From assembly GCA_013289615.1 (NCBI GenBank), contig JABCZO010000009.1:53189-117188 (forward strand): a DNA stretch of 64,000 bases, in the 5' to 3' direction. Both the position numbers and the translations under genes were made by a program. Of this stretch, positions 52,377 through 61,676 are shown piece by piece. The notes beneath the pieces are model-generated. The model worked only from the letters and a program-made list of their open reading frames with translations. It was not told where the DNA came from and made no database searches. The number at the start of each line of letters is the position of its first letter. Position 1 is the stretch's first letter. The DNA is from Gammaproteobacteria bacterium (lineage in GTDB: Bacteria > Pseudomonadota > Gammaproteobacteria > Steroidobacterales > Steroidobacteraceae).

Positions 52377-53138
52377 TCACGGAGCGGGTTGGCTCACATA
52401 GGCGTAGTGCCAGGGCTCGTACGGTGTGCTCAGCGGTCCGGCGAAACGGTTGCCCGAGGCGCGGATCGCAGCCTGCAGCTTACGGGTCCAGCCTGCCGCA
52501 TCCCACTGCTGGCGTGCCGAGGCCGCTTCGATGCCGGCGATCACCTTGCCATCGTGCTCGACCTGAAAATCGAATGCGCGCGCCTGGCCGTGCGCGGACA
52601 GTCCCGGCGCGGCGAGCGCAGCGGCGACTGCCGGCGTCCAGTTCATCAGCGCATGGCGCAGTGCCGGCGCATCCGGCACCACAGTGGCGCCAAATTGCCG
52701 ATCGAGCGCAGTCGCAAGAGCGGTTGCCGCGACGCCGACCGAGCGGTTCTCGTTCCAGCGCGCAAGCTGTACCGCAAGGCTTCGCGGCATGCGGTTGACC
52801 CGCAGCGTGAACCCGGGATTGGCGCTGGCAAATGCCGCGATCACGGCGTTCAGATCGGCCGCGGCCGCTTTGCCCTCCGCTGTCGACGCATAGGCGGATA
52901 GCTGCTGCTGCGACCAGGTCCATCGACCACTCAGCGAGGTACCCGCTCGCAGGTAGGCGCGCAACGCGAGCAGGCGCCGATCGGGCCCGACCACCTGCTG
53001 AAGTGCGGCGACGGCGCGCGGATCAAGATCCGCGCTGGCCTGAACGACCCACGCCTGCTGGCGCTGCGCATCGACAGTATCGGCAATGTTCGCACCCAGA
53101 AAAACGAACAGCGCGACCAGTTGACCAGTCACCGACAC
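52377..53138 (-). CDS. D-Ala-D-Ala carboxypeptidase-like (peptidase M15/VanY-like) protein
   Basis: About 253 residues; a GTG at 53138 or TTG at 53141 are both possible starts. A hydrophobic stretch at the N-terminus could be a signal peptide. The C-terminal half has LSAHGQARAFDFQV and PYEPWHYAYV, matching the SxHxxGxAxDF and EPWHxxY zinc-site motifs of the M15/VanY family. It may trim peptidoglycan stem peptides. It sits 13 bases downstream of the hybrid kinase gene. Confidence 0.7.
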   Translation of the reverse strand: MSVTGQLVALFVFLGANIADTVDAQRQQAWVVQASADLDPRAVAALQQVVGPDRRLLALRAYLRAGTSLSGRWTWSQQQLSAYASTAEGKAAAADLNAVIAAFASANPGFTLRVNRMPRSLAVQLARWNENRSVGVAATALATALDRQFGATVVPDAPALRHALMNWTPAVAAALAAPGLSAHGQARAFDFQVEHDGKVIAGIEAASARQQWDAAGWTRKLQAAIRASGNRFAGPLSTPYEPWHYAYVSQPAP

Positions 53139-53151
53139 CAATCCCAGCCGC

Positions 53152-55170
53152 TCAAGGTTCGATCAACAGGCTTAGCTGCCGGGTGTCGACCGGCTTGGTC
53201 AGATGGTGGTCGAAACCGGCGGCAAAGGCTTTTTTCTTGTCGGCTTCCTGGCCCCAGCCGGTGATTGCAATGAGTTTGACCTCGGCGCCCGGGCGCGCCT
53301 GCCGGATCTGTCTGGCCACCTCGTAGCCATTGGTGCCAGGCATGCCGATGTCGAGCAGGACGATATCGGGAGCAAAGCCGCCGAAGGCCGCAAGCGCCGC
53401 CGGCCCGTCGTGCGCAATCATCACCTCGTGGCCATCCACTCGCAGCAGCATCGCGAGCGTTTCAGCCGAATCGCGATTGTCGTCGGCTACCAGCACGCGC
53501 CGGCGCGTGATCGTGGGCGGGGCGGCTGGCGAGGCCGACTGCGTCGCGCGCCCACCGGAGCGCACCCGCCGTGGCAAATGAACGATGAATTCACTGCCCT
53601 GACCCAGGCCGCGGCTGCGCGCCTCAATTGTTCCGCCATGCAGTTCCACCAGCCCTTTTGCCAGCGCCAGGCCGATTCCCAATCCGCCCTCCGACCCGTC
53701 CACCGTCGGCTGCAACTGCGAGAACATCTCGAAGATCCGCGGCAGGTTGTCGGGCTTGATGCCGACTCCTGAATCGACGACGCGGATGACGAGTTCGTCC
53801 GTGCCACAGCTCGCGCTGAGGCGGATGTGGCCTTCAGGGTCGGTATATTTTGCCGCATTGGTCAGCAGATTGGACAGCACCTGGGCCACGCGCAGCGGGT
53901 CGGCAATGATCTGCACCGGCTCGTGCGGCAGATCAATCGACAGCACGTGGCGCTTGGCATCGATGACCGGGCGTGCGGTTTCGATGGCCATGTTGACCGC
54001 GGCCGCCAGTTCGGTCGGCTGCATGCGAAGTACCAGCGTACCGCGCGTGACTCTCGAGATATCCAGCAGATCGTCGAGCAGCAGCGACATGTACTGCACC
54101 TGCCGCTCGATCACGTCGTGACTCCATCGCTTCTGCGCCTCGGTCGCGCCCGGCGCCTTTGAGATCAGCGCGGCCTGGCGGATCGGAGCGAGCGGATTGC
54201 GCAGTTCATGGGCGAGGACGGCGATGAACTCATCCTTGCGCCGGTCGGCCTCGCGCAGCGCGATTTCCGCCCGTCGCCGCAAGCTCACATCGTGAAACAC
54301 CATGACTGCGCCGCACACCGCACCGCTGGCATCGCGGATCGGGGCGGCGCTGTCCTCAATTGCCACCTCGCTGCCGTCCCGGGCGATCAGCACCGTGTGG
54401 TTGGCCAGGCCGACAATGACGCCTTCCTGCAGCACCTTGGCGACCGGGTTGGCGATCGGCTGGCGGGTATCTTCATCGACGATATTGAATATGCACTCCA
54501 GGGGCAGACCGGTCGCGTCCGCCAGCGTCCAGCCGGTCATCGCTTCGCCGACCGGATTGAGAAAGGTCACCTGACCGCGCATATCGGTGGTGATCACGGC
54601 GTCGCCGATGCTGGACAGCGTGACTGCAAACCATGCCCGCTGTTCGCGCAGCTCCGATTCGCTGCGCTTGTGAGCGCTGATGTCGCGAAAGCTCCAGACC
54701 CGGCCGGCGTCCACGCCGTCGACATACTGGATCTTGGAGAACCGTTCGAACACGCGGCCGTCGGCGAGCGACAGCTGGTCGAGGCTTTCGGGCGGGGCGG
54801 TGGCGTGGATCTCCTCGAGCCGGGCAAGGTACGGTGCCGGCTCGGTGAACTGCTGCGCGCATAGCGCGAGCACGCGCCGATGCTCGCCGCTGTCCATCAC
54901 CTCGCGCGGTATGCGCCACATGCGGGTGTACTTGTCGTTGAAGCCGGTCACTCGCCGGTTGCCGTCGGTGACCAGGATGCCGTCGAAGGTCGACTCCAGC
55001 GTCGCTCGCATCATCGCCACCGATCGGGCGAGCTCGCAGGTCTTCAGCTGCAGTGCGTCCTTGGTCGCGATCAGATCGCGTTCGGCGCGCTGCCGCTTCT
55101 CGAGGATGGTGCGGGCGTTCTCCAGCGCCACGGAACGCAGCAGTTCCTCCTCTTCGTCATCCGTGTGCAT
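53152..55170 (-). CDS. PAS-PAS hybrid sensor histidine kinase with C-terminal receiver
   Basis: 672 residues from ATG 55170, which overlaps the previous stop (ATGA); an ATG at 55191 is less likely. A coiled N-terminus precedes two PAS domains (about 55-175 and 180-295), and a HisKA domain with His321 (VLAHELRNPLAPIRQ) and a HATPase domain follow. A receiver with Asp607 (LLDIGMPGTNG) ends the protein. No membrane segment is seen, so it senses a cytoplasmic cue. It may phosphorylate a partner through its receiver or act alone. It follows a MetE-like gene. Confidence 0.93.
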   Translation of the reverse strand: MHTDDEEEELLRSVALENARTILEKRQRAERDLIATKDALQLKTCELARSVAMMRATLESTFDGILVTDGNRRVTGFNDKYTRMWRIPREVMDSGEHRRVLALCAQQFTEPAPYLARLEEIHATAPPESLDQLSLADGRVFERFSKIQYVDGVDAGRVWSFRDISAHKRSESELREQRAWFAVTLSSIGDAVITTDMRGQVTFLNPVGEAMTGWTLADATGLPLECIFNIVDEDTRQPIANPVAKVLQEGVIVGLANHTVLIARDGSEVAIEDSAAPIRDASGAVCGAVMVFHDVSLRRRAEIALREADRRKDEFIAVLAHELRNPLAPIRQAALISKAPGATEAQKRWSHDVIERQVQYMSLLLDDLLDISRVTRGTLVLRMQPTELAAAVNMAIETARPVIDAKRHVLSIDLPHEPVQIIADPLRVAQVLSNLLTNAAKYTDPEGHIRLSASCGTDELVIRVVDSGVGIKPDNLPRIFEMFSQLQPTVDGSEGGLGIGLALAKGLVELHGGTIEARSRGLGQGSEFIVHLPRRVRSGGRATQSASPAAPPTITRRRVLVADDNRDSAETLAMLLRVDGHEVMIAHDGPAALAAFGGFAPDIVLLDIGMPGTNGYEVARQIRQARPGAEVKLIAITGWGQEADKKKAFAAGFDHHLTKPVDTRQLSLLIEP

Positions 55171-56231
55171 CAGGCCGCTCCGAGTATCCAATCAGCCAGG
55201 CGGGTGCCGGCGATACGAGCCCGGATCTTAGCGAACGCGGTCGCGCGCGAGGTCGAGGTGTCGTCGCAGAAGGGTGAAAAGCCGCAGTCATCGGTGGTGC
55301 CGAGCTGCGCCGGCGGAATGTAGCTTGCGGCCTCGAGCACCCGCTCACGCACTTCCTCGGGGGTCTCGATTCGGGGATCGATGGGATTGACGACGCCGAC
55401 GAACACCGTGTGGTGCGGCTTCATATATCTGCGGATGGCCTTCAGCACCCTTTCCGGCTCTCTCTCGCCAGCCAGCGCAATGTAGAAATTTCCGGCATTG
55501 AGTTCGAACAGGCTCGGGAGCAGTTCGGCGTAGTCGACCTCGGCACTGTGGGTCGCATCGCGGTCGGCACCGGGGCAGGTGTGCACGCCGATGCGCCGGC
55601 GCTCCTCGGTGCTCAAGCGCGCCAGCGCCAGATTGTTCAGGTCAATAAAACTGCTGAGCAGGCTGCCTGATGGGTCGATCTTGATCGCGAGCCGTCCCTC
55701 GGTGAAGTCGATCTGCACCTTGTACGCCCCTTTGTGCAGGCAGCGGCGTACCTCGCTCTCGTGCTCACGCAGCAGATCGTCGATGAACTGCTGGCGCGTA
55801 TAGCCGGGAATGCCTTCTGGCGGATACATCAGGCTCAACGCCGACGGGGAGATGACGGCCTGCTTGACGGGAACCCGGGCGAGGCGCAGCGCCGGATCCA
55901 GGTACTGATCGGCGTAGCGCATGTAGCGAAACGGGCCGGCGGTCAGGCGCGGCATGCGCCGCGTATGGCCGGTGAACGGGATCCGGAACCCGTCGGCACT
56001 GGCGTTGGGCATCCCGTAGACGCTGTAGGTCCAGAAGTTCTGGAATTTTCTCTGTTCGCCGTCGGTGATCACCGGTGATCCGGTGGCCTCGAAGCATTCG
56101 ATAGTGTCGCGAATGGCCGCTTCATACAGCGGTTCCAGCCTCGGATCGGTGCCGTCGCCATCCACTCCGATCGCCTGGATCAGCTCGAGCGGACGTGGAA
56201 TGCTCCCAATCGGTTCGGTCGGAAGCACCAC
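55170..56231 (-). CDS. MetE-like (cobalamin-independent methionine synthase C-terminal) protein
   Basis: 353 residues from GTG 56231 (GTG 56228 also). GAGG about eight bases upstream supports it. The TIM barrel has the metal ligands His217 and Cys219 (VHTCPGAD) and Cys316 (TDDCGFSPF), with a QIDFTEGRLAIK segment. It lacks the N-terminal half of classical MetE. Such short relatives transfer methyl groups or act on other thiols; the substrate here is unknown. Its stop overlaps the hybrid kinase start. Confidence 0.87.
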   Translation of the reverse strand: MVLPTEPIGSIPRPLELIQAIGVDGDGTDPRLEPLYEAAIRDTIECFEATGSPVITDGEQRKFQNFWTYSVYGMPNASADGFRIPFTGHTRRMPRLTAGPFRYMRYADQYLDPALRLARVPVKQAVISPSALSLMYPPEGIPGYTRQQFIDDLLREHESEVRRCLHKGAYKVQIDFTEGRLAIKIDPSGSLLSSFIDLNNLALARLSTEERRRIGVHTCPGADRDATHSAEVDYAELLPSLFELNAGNFYIALAGEREPERVLKAIRRYMKPHHTVFVGVVNPIDPRIETPEEVRERVLEAASYIPPAQLGTTDDCGFSPFCDDTSTSRATAFAKIRARIAGTRLADWILGAA

Positions 56232-56650
56232 CTTAGGTCACCTCACCCCTTTCTCTACTTATTAGCTGCGCACTGTCTACTGACCGGGCCCCTCCTCGCT
56301 GGCCGGCCCCAACAGGGCCACCGGTCCGAGCACGGGCGGCTGCAAGCATAGGCTATCGCACCGGCTGGCGCGCCAGCCAGCGGCGCCGGCTCCGCGTCGT
56401 CAATACGCAACACAATCTCCGGCTCGATGCGCGGCACCGGAGTTTCGAGTATTGAAGTGCCGTCGCCCTCGTTGCGCATGCGCGACGCAGGCCGTTAGCA
56501 CAAGTGTTCCAGCCCAGCGCTAGAAAATAGTAGGACTTTCAAGCGCATGCTAGTATGAGTTGCGGTCTAACAATATCAGCGGGGTGGCACTTCATCCGCA
56601 GTGCCGTGCAAACACAATCAACAACGCCTCGCGGTCAGGGGAGAGACAAC
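56232..56650. other. 419-base intergenic region
   Basis: This lies between the divergent MetE-like gene and the DUF1097 gene. It contains a possible gene fragment (separate entry). Near 56548 it contains an extended -10-like TGCTAGTAT, a candidate promoter for the DUF1097 gene, without a clear -35. No tRNA, repeat or terminator was found. Confidence 0.4.
56255..56479 (-). pseudogene. Possible fragment of a hydratase/decarboxylase (FAH-like) gene
   Basis: A 74-residue frame from ATG 56479. Its first half carries VPRIEPEIVLRIDDAEPAPLAGAPAG, broken down as PRIEPEIV and PLAGAPAG. This resembles the N-terminal part of 2-keto-4-pentenoate hydratase and related fumarylacetoacetate-hydrolase enzymes (pattern PRIEPEIVF, then an Ala-rich spacer). 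The rest is Cys/Arg-rich and unlike that family, and no catalytic part follows. It may be the stump of a decayed gene, or similarity by chance. Confidence 0.3.
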
Positions 56651-57178
56651 ATGAAGCAATTGCTAGCCTTATCGCTAAGCATCGCAGTTCTAGGGGCAGT
56701 TTGGGCCTTTCTCGCACTCGGACCACTCAGCGGTTACGTGCTGGTCTGGGCGGGGTTTATTTCGTGGGGATGCTATTTTCACTGTGGTGCCGACGGTAAG
56801 GCACTGACTAAGACCATCATCGGCACCAGCTACGGCGCATTGATCGGCTGGATTGCATTGCTATTGGTCGTGAACACCTCGATGCCGGCCCTCGGCGCGG
56901 CGTGGCCCGCCATCCTTGTGGGCGTGACGGTATTCTTTCTGGTGATCGTGGCCTCGATCGACCTGCTGTCGGTGGTTCCGGCCAACGTCTATGGCTATGC
57001 GGCGATCGTTGCCTATTCGCTGCACCAGCCATCGGCCGACCCGGGCATGGGTCCGTTGAAGAACCTGACCTCAGGTTCATTCGCCAACCCGCTGATCCTA
57101 CTCATAGTCTCGCTGGTTGTTGGCGCCTTCTTCGGCATGTTCTCCGGCAAGCTTGCTGGCGCGCTGACCAAGAAATAG
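56651..57178 (+). CDS. DUF1097 membrane protein
   Basis: 175 residues from ATG 56651, preceded by GGGGAGAGA (56638-56646). Five membrane segments, with the DUF1097 pattern LGPLSGYVLVWAGFISWGCYFHCGADGKAL split into short blocks, and ANPLILLIVSLVVGAFFGMFSG at the end. Function is unknown. It is alone; a hairpin follows. Confidence 0.85.
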   Translation: MKQLLALSLSIAVLGAVWAFLALGPLSGYVLVWAGFISWGCYFHCGADGKALTKTIIGTSYGALIGWIALLLVVNTSMPALGAAWPAILVGVTVFFLVIVASIDLLSVVPANVYGYAAIVAYSLHQPSADPGMGPLKNLTSGSFANPLILLIVSLVVGAFFGMFSGKLAGALTKK

Positions 57179-57205
57179 CGCACCACTGGCGCCCCTGCAC
57201 AGGCA

Positions 57206-57254
57206 CGGTATTCCCGTGGCGCGCTCGCCTGAGCGAAGCCGCGCGGGAATACCG
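57206..57254 (+). terminator. Long perfect-stem hairpin between DUF1097 and aceE
   Basis: CGGTATTCCCG (57206-57216) pairs without mismatch with CGGGAATACCG (57244-57254). The loop of 27 bases contains GGC/GCC (57218-57220, 57238-57240) and an inner CGCTC/GAGCG stem (57222-57226, 57231-57235). No T-run follows, so it is not a standard intrinsic terminator. It could end the DUF1097 transcript by another means or regulate the aceE leader, 105 bases upstream of the start. A second small stem CCCG/CGGG is at 57283-57296. Confidence 0.5.
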
Positions 57255-57358
57255 GTCTGGACGATACCGACTCAGCGCCGATCCCGCTCAAACGGGCATC
57301 TTGGCTTCTTCCGGCGGCTGCTTGAGGATGCGAACTCCAATTGGCAGTGGAGACGCGC

Positions 57359-60052
57359 ATGGGTGGACTGGATCGAGGTGCGGCAACGCCGAGCGGCAGC
57401 GACGCATCCGACAGCGACCCTGAGGAGACCCGCGACTGGATCGAATCCCTCGATGCGGTGATCCGCGTCGAGGACTCGTCACGCGCACTGTTCCTGCTGC
57501 GCCAGCTCGACGAGCACGCGAAGGAGCTGGGGCTGGTCGCGGCCGCGGCGCCATTTTCCGCCTATCGCAATACCATTCCGATCGAGCGCCAGGGCATCTA
57601 CCCCGGGGACCTGGGGATCGAGGAACGCCTGACCGCGATCATGCGCTGGAACGCGCTGGCGATGGTGATGCGCGCGAATCAGGCATACGGCGAGCTTGGC
57701 GGTCACATCGCCAGCTACGCCTCGGCGGCAGAAATCTTCGAGGTTGGCTTCAATCATTTCTTCCGGGCGGCGCACGACGGTCACGGCGGCGATCTGGTGT
57801 ATTTCCAGCCGCATTCAGCGCCGGGTGTGTACGCGCGCGCATTTCTGGAGGGCAGGCTCAGCGACGGCCAGCTCGCCAGATTTCGCCAGGAAGTGCAGGG
57901 CGACGGGCTGTGCTCCTACCCGCACCCGTGGCTGATGCCGGATTTCTGGCAGTTTCCCACCGGATCGATGGGTATCGGTCCGATCAGTGCGATCTACCAG
58001 GCGCGCTTCCTGCGCTATCTTGCGCACCGCGGATTGGTGGATACCGGTGAGCGCCACGTCTGGGGCGTGTTTGGGGATGGCGAGATGGATGAGCCGGAAT
58101 CGATCGGCGCACTGAGCCTCGCGGCCCGCGAACACCTGGATAATCTGACCTTCATCATCAACTGCAACCTGCAGCGGCTCGATGGGCCGGTGCGCGGTAA
58201 CGGCCAGATCATTCAGGAGCTGGAGTCGCTGTTCGCCGGCGCCGGCTGGAATGTGATCAAGGTGCTATGGGGATCGGAGTGGGACGCGCTGTTCGCGCGC
58301 GATACGCAGCACGCGTTGCTGCGCCGGCTGGCGGCGACCGTGGATGGCGAATACCAGAATCTCGGCGCCAAGGACGGCGCCTACAACGTCGAGCACTTCT
58401 TCAAGAAGGATAAAGAGATTCAGACGCTGGTCGCGCACATGACGGATGGCGAGATCGACGCCCTCAAGCGCGGCGGCCACGATCTGCGCAAACTGCATGC
58501 GGCGTTTGCCGCGGCGAAGAAGCACCCCGGCCAGCCAACCGTCATTCTGGCCAAGACCAAGAAGGGCTACGGCATGGGCGGCGTCGGCGAATCGCGCATG
58601 ACCGCGCATCAGGCGAAAAAACTGGATGTCGGCGCGCTCAAGGCGTTCCGCGACCGCTTCCAGCTGCCGTTGTCGGATCAGGACGTCGCGGCGCTGCGCT
58701 TCTACATGCCGGCGGCAGATAGTCGCGAGATCGGGTACCTGCGACAGCGCCGCGCAGCCCTCGGCGGGCCGCTGCCGGCGCGGCGGCGCGACTGTGCTGC
58801 GGTCACGGTGCCGGCGCTGGCCAGCTACGCGCAGTTCGCCCTCAGCGCCGAGGGCAAGGAGATGTCGACCACGATGGCGGCGGTGCGCATGCTCGGCAGC
58901 CTGCTGCGCGACCGTACGCTGGGCGCACGCATCGTGCCGATCGTGGCCGATGAGGCGCGCACGTTTGGCATGGACAATCTGTTTCGCCAGATCGGCATCT
59001 ACTCGCCGGTCGGCCAGCTCTACGAACCCGAAGACGCCGGTTCGATGCTGTATTACAAGGAAGCCAGAAACGGGCAGCTGCTGGAAGAGGGCATCACCGA
59101 GGCCGGCGCGCTGTCGTCCTGGGTGGCCGCGGGCACCGCATACAGCGTTCACGGCATCGCAATGCTGCCGTTCTACATCTACTACTCGATGTTTGGCTTC
59201 CAGCGCGTCGGCGACCTGATCTGGGCCGCGGCCGACCAGCGTACGCGTGGTTTCCTGTTCGGCGCTACCGCCGGCCGCACCACGCTTGGCGGCGAGGGCT
59301 TGCAGCATCAGGACGGCAGCAGCCATGTGGTAGCCGCGACGGTGCCGAACTGCCGCGCCTACGATCCCGCATTCGCCTACGAGCTGGCGCTGATTCTCGA
59401 CCACGGCATGCGTCGGATGATGGAACAGCAGGTCGACGAGTTCTATTACGTCACCATGATGAACGAGAACTATGCGCAACCGTCGATGCCGGCGGGCATC
59501 GAGAGCGACGTGATCCAGGGCATGTACCGCTTTGCGACTTACCGGCCGGCGCAGCCGGTCGCGCCGGTGCGGCTGCTCGGCAGCGGCGCCATCCTGCGCG
59601 AAGTGATCGCGGCGGCCGAACTTCTGGCGCAGGACTGGAACGTGGGCAGCGACGTGCACAGCGTGACCAGCTTCAGCGAGCTGGCCCGTCAGGCGGCGGA
59701 GGTCGAGCGCTGGAACCGGCTGCATCCGCTGGCAGGCGCGCGGCGCAGCCACGTCGAACAGCAGCTCGCCGGTGCGCGGCCGGTGATCGCGGCGACGGAT
59801 TATGTGCGCGCGTATCCACAGCTCATTGCCCCGTACATCGAGGGGCGCTTTGTCGCCCTGGGCACCGACGGTTTCGGCCGCAGCGACAATCGCCCGGCAT
59901 TGCGCCGCTTCTTCGAGGTTGATCGTCACTCGATCGTGCTCGCTACGCTCGCAACCCTGGCGCGGCTCGGTGATCTGCCTAAGGAATCGACGTCGCAGGC
60001 GATCGAACGTTATGGAATCGACGCCGAGGCTGCTGCGCCGTGGCGACGATAG
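57359..60052 (+). CDS. aceE: Pyruvate dehydrogenase E1 component, homodimeric (AceE)
   Basis: 897 residues from ATG 57359 (GGAG six bases upstream); TTG 57341 and GTG 57347 are also in frame. Pyruvate is decarboxylated with thiamine diphosphate and passed to the E2 lipoyl domain. The ThDP motif GDGEMDEPES is at about 239 and continues to the NCNLQRLDGPVRGN block near 264. Other AceE blocks include RNTIPIERQGIYPGD and GSSHVVAATVPNCRAYDPAFAYE. The length is close to E. coli AceE. The E2 and E3 genes (aceF, lpd) are not next to it; glycerol kinase is. Confidence 0.96.
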   Translation: MGGLDRGAATPSGSDASDSDPEETRDWIESLDAVIRVEDSSRALFLLRQLDEHAKELGLVAAAAPFSAYRNTIPIERQGIYPGDLGIEERLTAIMRWNALAMVMRANQAYGELGGHIASYASAAEIFEVGFNHFFRAAHDGHGGDLVYFQPHSAPGVYARAFLEGRLSDGQLARFRQEVQGDGLCSYPHPWLMPDFWQFPTGSMGIGPISAIYQARFLRYLAHRGLVDTGERHVWGVFGDGEMDEPESIGALSLAAREHLDNLTFIINCNLQRLDGPVRGNGQIIQELESLFAGAGWNVIKVLWGSEWDALFARDTQHALLRRLAATVDGEYQNLGAKDGAYNVEHFFKKDKEIQTLVAHMTDGEIDALKRGGHDLRKLHAAFAAAKKHPGQPTVILAKTKKGYGMGGVGESRMTAHQAKKLDVGALKAFRDRFQLPLSDQDVAALRFYMPAADSREIGYLRQRRAALGGPLPARRRDCAAVTVPALASYAQFALSAEGKEMSTTMAAVRMLGSLLRDRTLGARIVPIVADEARTFGMDNLFRQIGIYSPVGQLYEPEDAGSMLYYKEARNGQLLEEGITEAGALSSWVAAGTAYSVHGIAMLPFYIYYSMFGFQRVGDLIWAAADQRTRGFLFGATAGRTTLGGEGLQHQDGSSHVVAATVPNCRAYDPAFAYELALILDHGMRRMMEQQVDEFYYVTMMNENYAQPSMPAGIESDVIQGMYRFATYRPAQPVAPVRLLGSGAILREVIAAAELLAQDWNVGSDVHSVTSFSELARQAAEVERWNRLHPLAGARRSHVEQQLAGARPVIAATDYVRAYPQLIAPYIEGRFVALGTDGFGRSDNRPALRRFFEVDRHSIVLATLATLARLGDLPKESTSQAIERYGIDAEAAAPWRR

Positions 60053-60099
60053 GCGCTGACACTGCGAGGCTCCGGGTGAGCCCAGGGCATCGGTAAGAC

Positions 60100-61590
60100 A
60101 TGAGCCGGCCGCGCTACGTGCTGGCCCTCGACCAGGGCACGACCTCGACCCGCTGCATCGTGTATGACGAGCAGGCGCGGCCGGTGGGCAGGGCGCAGCG
60201 CGAATTTCCACAGCACTATCCGGCATCCGGCTGGGTGGAGCACAACGCCGAAGACATCTGGCGCGACTCGCTCGCCACCGCCCGGGCCGCGATCGACCAA
60301 TCCGCGGTCGGCATCGATGCCATCGCCGCGCTTGGGATCGCGAACCAGCGTGAGACGACGGTGGTTTGGGACCGTGCCAGTGGCAACCCGATCCACCGGG
60401 CCATCGTCTGGCAGGACCGGCGCACCGCCGACGAGTGCGCGCGCCTGCAACGCGACGGCGCCGACGCCCTGGTGCGCTCACGCACCGGCCTGCTGCTCGA
60501 CCCGTATTTTTCCGCTACCAAGCTGGCGTGGATACTGGACAACGTGCCCAGGGCGCGCGACCGTGCGGATCGCGGTGAATTGGCGTTCGGCACCATCGAC
60601 AGTTTCCTGCTGTGGCGATTGACTGCTGGCAAGGTGCATGCCACGGACGCGACCAACGCCTCGCGTACGCTGCTGTTCGATATTCACCGCCAGCAGTGGG
60701 ACGACGAACTGTTGCGGCTGTTTCGCATTCCGCGCTCCGTGCTGCCTTCGGTGCGCGACAGCAGCGAGTTCTACGGTACCAGCGCACCGGGGTTGTTTGA
60801 AAAGTCCATTCCGATTGCCGGCATGGCGGGTGATCAGCAGGCGGCGTTTTTCGGGCAGGCCTGCTTCGAGCCCGGCACCGCCAAGTCCACCTATGGCACC
60901 GGCTGCTTCATGCTGCTCAATACCGGCGACAACGCAGTGGCATCGAACAATCGGCTGCTGACGACTGTGGCCTGTCGCCTCAACGGGCGCAGCACCTACG
61001 CGCTGGAAGGCTCAATTTTCGTCGCCGGGGCCGCCATCAAATGGCTGCGCGATGGGCTCAAGCACCTCGTGCATGCTGCGCAATCCGATGCAATGGCGGA
61101 AAGCCTGCGCGGTAATCACGGTGTATACATGGTGCCTGCGTTTGTCGGACTCGGTGCGCCGCATTGGAAGCCGGATGCGCGTGGCCTGATCTGCGGCCTG
61201 ACCCTGGATGTCACCGGTTCGCATCTGGTGCGCGCCGCGCTCGAAGCAGTGGCCTATCAGACCCTGGATCTTTGCGAAGCGATGGCGCGCGACGGTGCCA
61301 GCCGGGTTCGGGCCATCCGGGTCGACGGCGGAATGGCCGCGAATAACTGGTTTTGCCAGTTTCTGGCCGACATGCTCGGAGCTTGCGTCGAGCGGCCGCG
61401 TGAACTGGAAACCACGGCGCTGGGGGCGGCCTTTCTTGCCGGCCTCGCGACCGGCGTATGGCCGGACCTTGGGGCTATTGCGGCGAGCTGGACCAGAAGC
61501 GCCGAATTTGCACCACGAATGCCCGACAGTGAGCGAACCGCGCTGATCGATGGCTGGCGAACGGCCGTGCGTCGAACGTTGATGGAGTGA
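60100..61590 (+). CDS. glpK: Glycerol kinase
   Basis: 496 residues of the FGGY family. The start has [15 protein letters not shown] and the first FGGY signature region lies near [11 protein letters not shown]. The C-terminal motif [18 protein letters not shown] is present, as are the glycerol-binding [27 protein letters not shown] blocks. It phosphorylates glycerol with ATP. No glpF or glpD is adjacent. It starts 47 bases after aceE, possibly cotranscribed. Confidence 0.95.
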   Translation: MSRPRYVLALDQGTTSTRCIVYDEQARPVGRAQREFPQHYPASGWVEHNAEDIWRDSLATARAAIDQSAVGIDAIAALGIANQRETTVVWDRASGNPIHRAIVWQDRRTADECARLQRDGADALVRSRTGLLLDPYFSATKLAWILDNVPRARDRADRGELAFGTIDSFLLWRLTAGKVHATDATNASRTLLFDIHRQQWDDELLRLFRIPRSVLPSVRDSSEFYGTSAPGLFEKSIPIAGMAGDQQAAFFGQACFEPGTAKSTYGTGCFMLLNTGDNAVASNNRLLTTVACRLNGRSTYALEGSIFVAGAAIKWLRDGLKHLVHAAQSDAMAESLRGNHGVYMVPAFVGLGAPHWKPDARGLICGLTLDVTGSHLVRAALEAVAYQTLDLCEAMARDGASRVRAIRVDGGMAANNWFCQFLADMLGACVERPRELETTALGAAFLAGLATGVWPDLGAIAASWTRSAEFAPRMPDSERTALIDGWRTAVRRTLME

Positions 61591-61676
61591 CCGGCTGATT
61601 GCGGTGCGCGCACAGCGGTGACTTCCCTGTCGCTTTGCCGCGACCGCCTGTCATTCAGTACAGCTGGCAGGCGATA

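Noticed and set aside
58265..60481. Long minus-strand open frame opposite aceE
   Set aside because: The plus strand encodes a clear AceE with all motifs; the antisense product is Arg/His-rich and featureless.
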